DNA of 64,000 nt. It comes from Bdellovibrionaceae bacterium UBA1609. Its GTDB lineage: Bacteria; Bdellovibrionota; Bdellovibrionia; Bdellovibrionales; UBA1609. The notes under the pieces are model-generated. The model had not been told where the DNA came from, ran no database searches, and saw only the letters and a program-made list of their open reading frames with translations. The translations under genes and the position numbers were made by a program. The number at the start of each line of letters is the position of its first letter. Positions within the stretch are counted from its first letter, which is position 1. The stretch spans positions 42,048 to 106,047 of the forward strand of contig DCMZ01000014.1 in the NCBI GenBank assembly GCA_002321895.1, given 5' to 3'. Shown piece after piece: positions 62,627-64,000 of this stretch.

Positions 62627-64000
62627 ATGACTAAACTATGGATCCTTTTACCACTGAGTCTATTCCTTACAAACTGCACCGACGGTGAAAAGACTTTTAC
62701 AGAAGAAGAGATACAACAGGCTCAAGAGGACCTAAGTAATAAAGCAACATGCTACCAATTTGAAGATGAAAATACTCCCATCGCAAATGAAAGTGATGAA
62801 GAGTCCTATTCATCCACCTGGTGTTATTACAACAATGAAGACAACAGTGAAACCTACATCTTTAATGGTGACGGCAGCCAACTCGATGGAGCACTATTTG
62901 CCATTTTAAAGCGAGGCGCCGAAGGATCATTAACTGAAATCATTCACGGATCTTGGTTGAGTGGTGTTCTCAGCTTTCATAGAGCCGGCCCCAATAGCCC
63001 CAACCCGTTACCCGTTCCACTTAAAGTTGAGGATATAAATATTGACCAACCTCAATCCCATGTGAATTTTAGTTTAGAAATTTCCGAAAACTTTCTTCAA
63101 CTTGATAATGCAGCTAAAGAAGAGGTGGAGGAACAACCCGACCCCACTAAAAATCTCTACTACCTGGTTGAAGGCGAGTATGAAGAAAACCTAGAAGAGG
63201 AAAGCCAGCCCTGGGTGGGTTGGTATTGGCCCTTCGGCAGCTTGACTCAAAACAGTTCTTCGCCACTTCGAATATTCGACCGCTTCATTGCCGCCATTAC
63301 TGGTGACGAAGGACAATCCTCCAGTTGGGAGGATCAAAATCGACCTGCCGATGAGGTGGGCGGACATTGTAATGGGTGGGCCGCAGCAAGTATACTCTAC
63401 CCGGAACCTACGCATGAAAATTACTCTCCAGAATTAGAACAAGATGTGAGTGAACGTACCATGAAGGCGCTTTTGAGTGTGAGTAGCTTCTGTGTACATT
63501 GGGCCTTTTATGGTAAGAGGTTTTATAATTCCTCACCTGCCGAAGAACAGTCTGACATCAACCCTGCGCTTTTCCATAAAGTACTACTTTATTATTTAAA
63601 GCAGCTGAAAAAGCCTGTAGCGATGGACTACTTTCCAGATTACTGGGTGGATAACACTGTCATTTCGGGTTACAAATTTAATATCGAAAAAATCGATGAC
63701 GATTCAGAATATAACTACAAAGTTGTTGCCGAGTTGAAAACCCATGAGTACGTCCAACAAGATATCTCTGGGATTGCTCCTGTAAAAACTCGCACTTACT
63801 CTTACTTACTGAGTGTTGACGAAGACGGTTTAATTGAGGACGGTGTTTGGACTTCTACAAATCCTGATTTTCTTTGGGTTCCTTTGGCTGCACGGGACTG
63901 TGGACGACAAAACCCTTACGTTACAAAACAACTTGTAGAGAGAATGGTCTACAAAATCCCAATGGACTCTGAAGATCCAGGACAAGACCCAGGACAAGAC
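62627..64000 (+). CDS. Lipoprotein with transglutaminase-elicitor-like domain (partial)
   Basis: The frame is open from ATG 62627 to the window end (458 codons), so it continues beyond. GGGGGG lies six bases before the ATG. The signal ends with lipobox LTNC. The middle carries GGHCNGWAAASILYPEP with Cys248, then MKALLSVSS, then FYGKRF and DINPALFHKVLLYYLKQ; this order matches my recollection of the transglutaminase elicitor family (PF16683) of Phytophthora and some bacteria. The catalytic Cys and a His would support crosslinking or deamidation of surface proteins. A PGQD repeat starts at the window end. Confidence 0.65.
   Translation, partial: MTKLWILLPLSLFLTNCTDGEKTFTEEEIQQAQEDLSNKATCYQFEDENTPIANESDEESYSSTWCYYNNEDNSETYIFNGDGSQLDGALFAILKRGAEGSLTEIIHGSWLSGVLSFHRAGPNSPNPLPVPLKVEDINIDQPQSHVNFSLEISENFLQLDNAAKEEVEEQPDPTKNLYYLVEGEYEENLEEESQPWVGWYWPFGSLTQNSSSPLRIFDRFIAAITGDEGQSSSWEDQNRPADEVGGHCNGWAAASILYPEPTHENYSPELEQDVSERTMKALLSVSSFCVHWAFYGKRFYNSSPAEEQSDINPALFHKVLLYYLKQLKKPVAMDYFPDYWVDNTVISGYKFNIEKIDDDSEYNYKVVAELKTHEYVQQDISGIAPVKTRTYSYLLSVDEDGLIEDGVWTSTNPDFLWVPLAARDCGRQNPYVTKQLVERMVYKIPMDSEDPGQDPGQD

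Noticed and set aside
1..64000. tRNA, rRNA, CRISPR array, insertion sequence or prophage
   Set aside because: I looked for T-loop signatures, direct-repeat ladders, transposase or integrase motifs and found none.

Overview
The window reads as a chromosomal segment of a Gram-negative, diderm, predatory-type or free-living bacterium, most likely in the Bdellovibrionota. This is inference from three things. The DNA is AT-leaning. Many genes encode secreted or lipid-anchored proteins and exported hydrolases, and there is an outer-membrane phospholipase A. Several exported proteins share an odd N-terminal signature, a hydrophobic stretch followed by F/Y-Q/N-N-C, which I associate with Bdellovibrio-like genomes. 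I see no rRNA or tRNA genes, phage modules, insertion sequences or CRISPR arrays.

Layout. 1-7.8 kb: the tail of an upstream gene, a lipoprotein esterase, a large exported protein with a C-terminal CxxCH motif, an NmrA-like oxidoreductase facing a LysR regulator, and the GTPase rsgA behind a tiny leader ORF; three 51-bp repeats follow three of these genes. 7.8-17.6 kb: small regulators (membrane-anchored LuxR type, TetR with DoxX), acetyltransferases, csaA, secreted peptidases, a pseudopilin and a frameshifted pseudogene. 17.7-22.5 kb: pldA and a yceI / glutathionyl-hydroquinone-reductase-type / ygiD-type operon facing a LysR regulator. 22.6-34 kb: exported proteins (a lipoprotein, a Cys-rich VWA protein, a C13 peptidase, a subtilase) with arsC and a TPMT-type methyltransferase. 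34-44.6 kb: an ABC-F protein that probably starts at ATT, a DCC/GbsR/methyltransferase operon behind a 30-bp perfect palindrome, ppa, a dienelactone hydrolase facing a TetR regulator, and an acyl-ACP thioesterase. 44.6-48.3 kb: a LysR regulator facing frmA-frmB (glutathione-dependent formaldehyde oxidation), followed by two related small membrane proteins. 48.3-57.8 kb: a beta-propeller protein, a lipoprotein hydrolase, a hybrid histidine kinase, a large acidic coiled-coil protein and a TIM-barrel lipoprotein. 57.9-64 kb: a tandem duplication of a two-CxxCH exported protein, an Old Yellow Enzyme facing a LysR regulator, and a partial lipoprotein resembling transglutaminase elicitors.

A theme runs through the window: thiol- and flavin-based detoxification of electrophiles (quinones, formaldehyde, arsenate, activated alkenes), with each target set facing its own LysR or TetR regulator. 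Three of the LysR regulators share an 18-bp inverted repeat of the form TGTTYC-N6-GRAACA at their starts, twice overlapping the regulator's own ATG. This, the 51-bp hairpin repeat family, the ATT-started ABC-F gene and the DCC/GbsR operon are the most original signals. I did not find one coherent new defence-like or mobile system.
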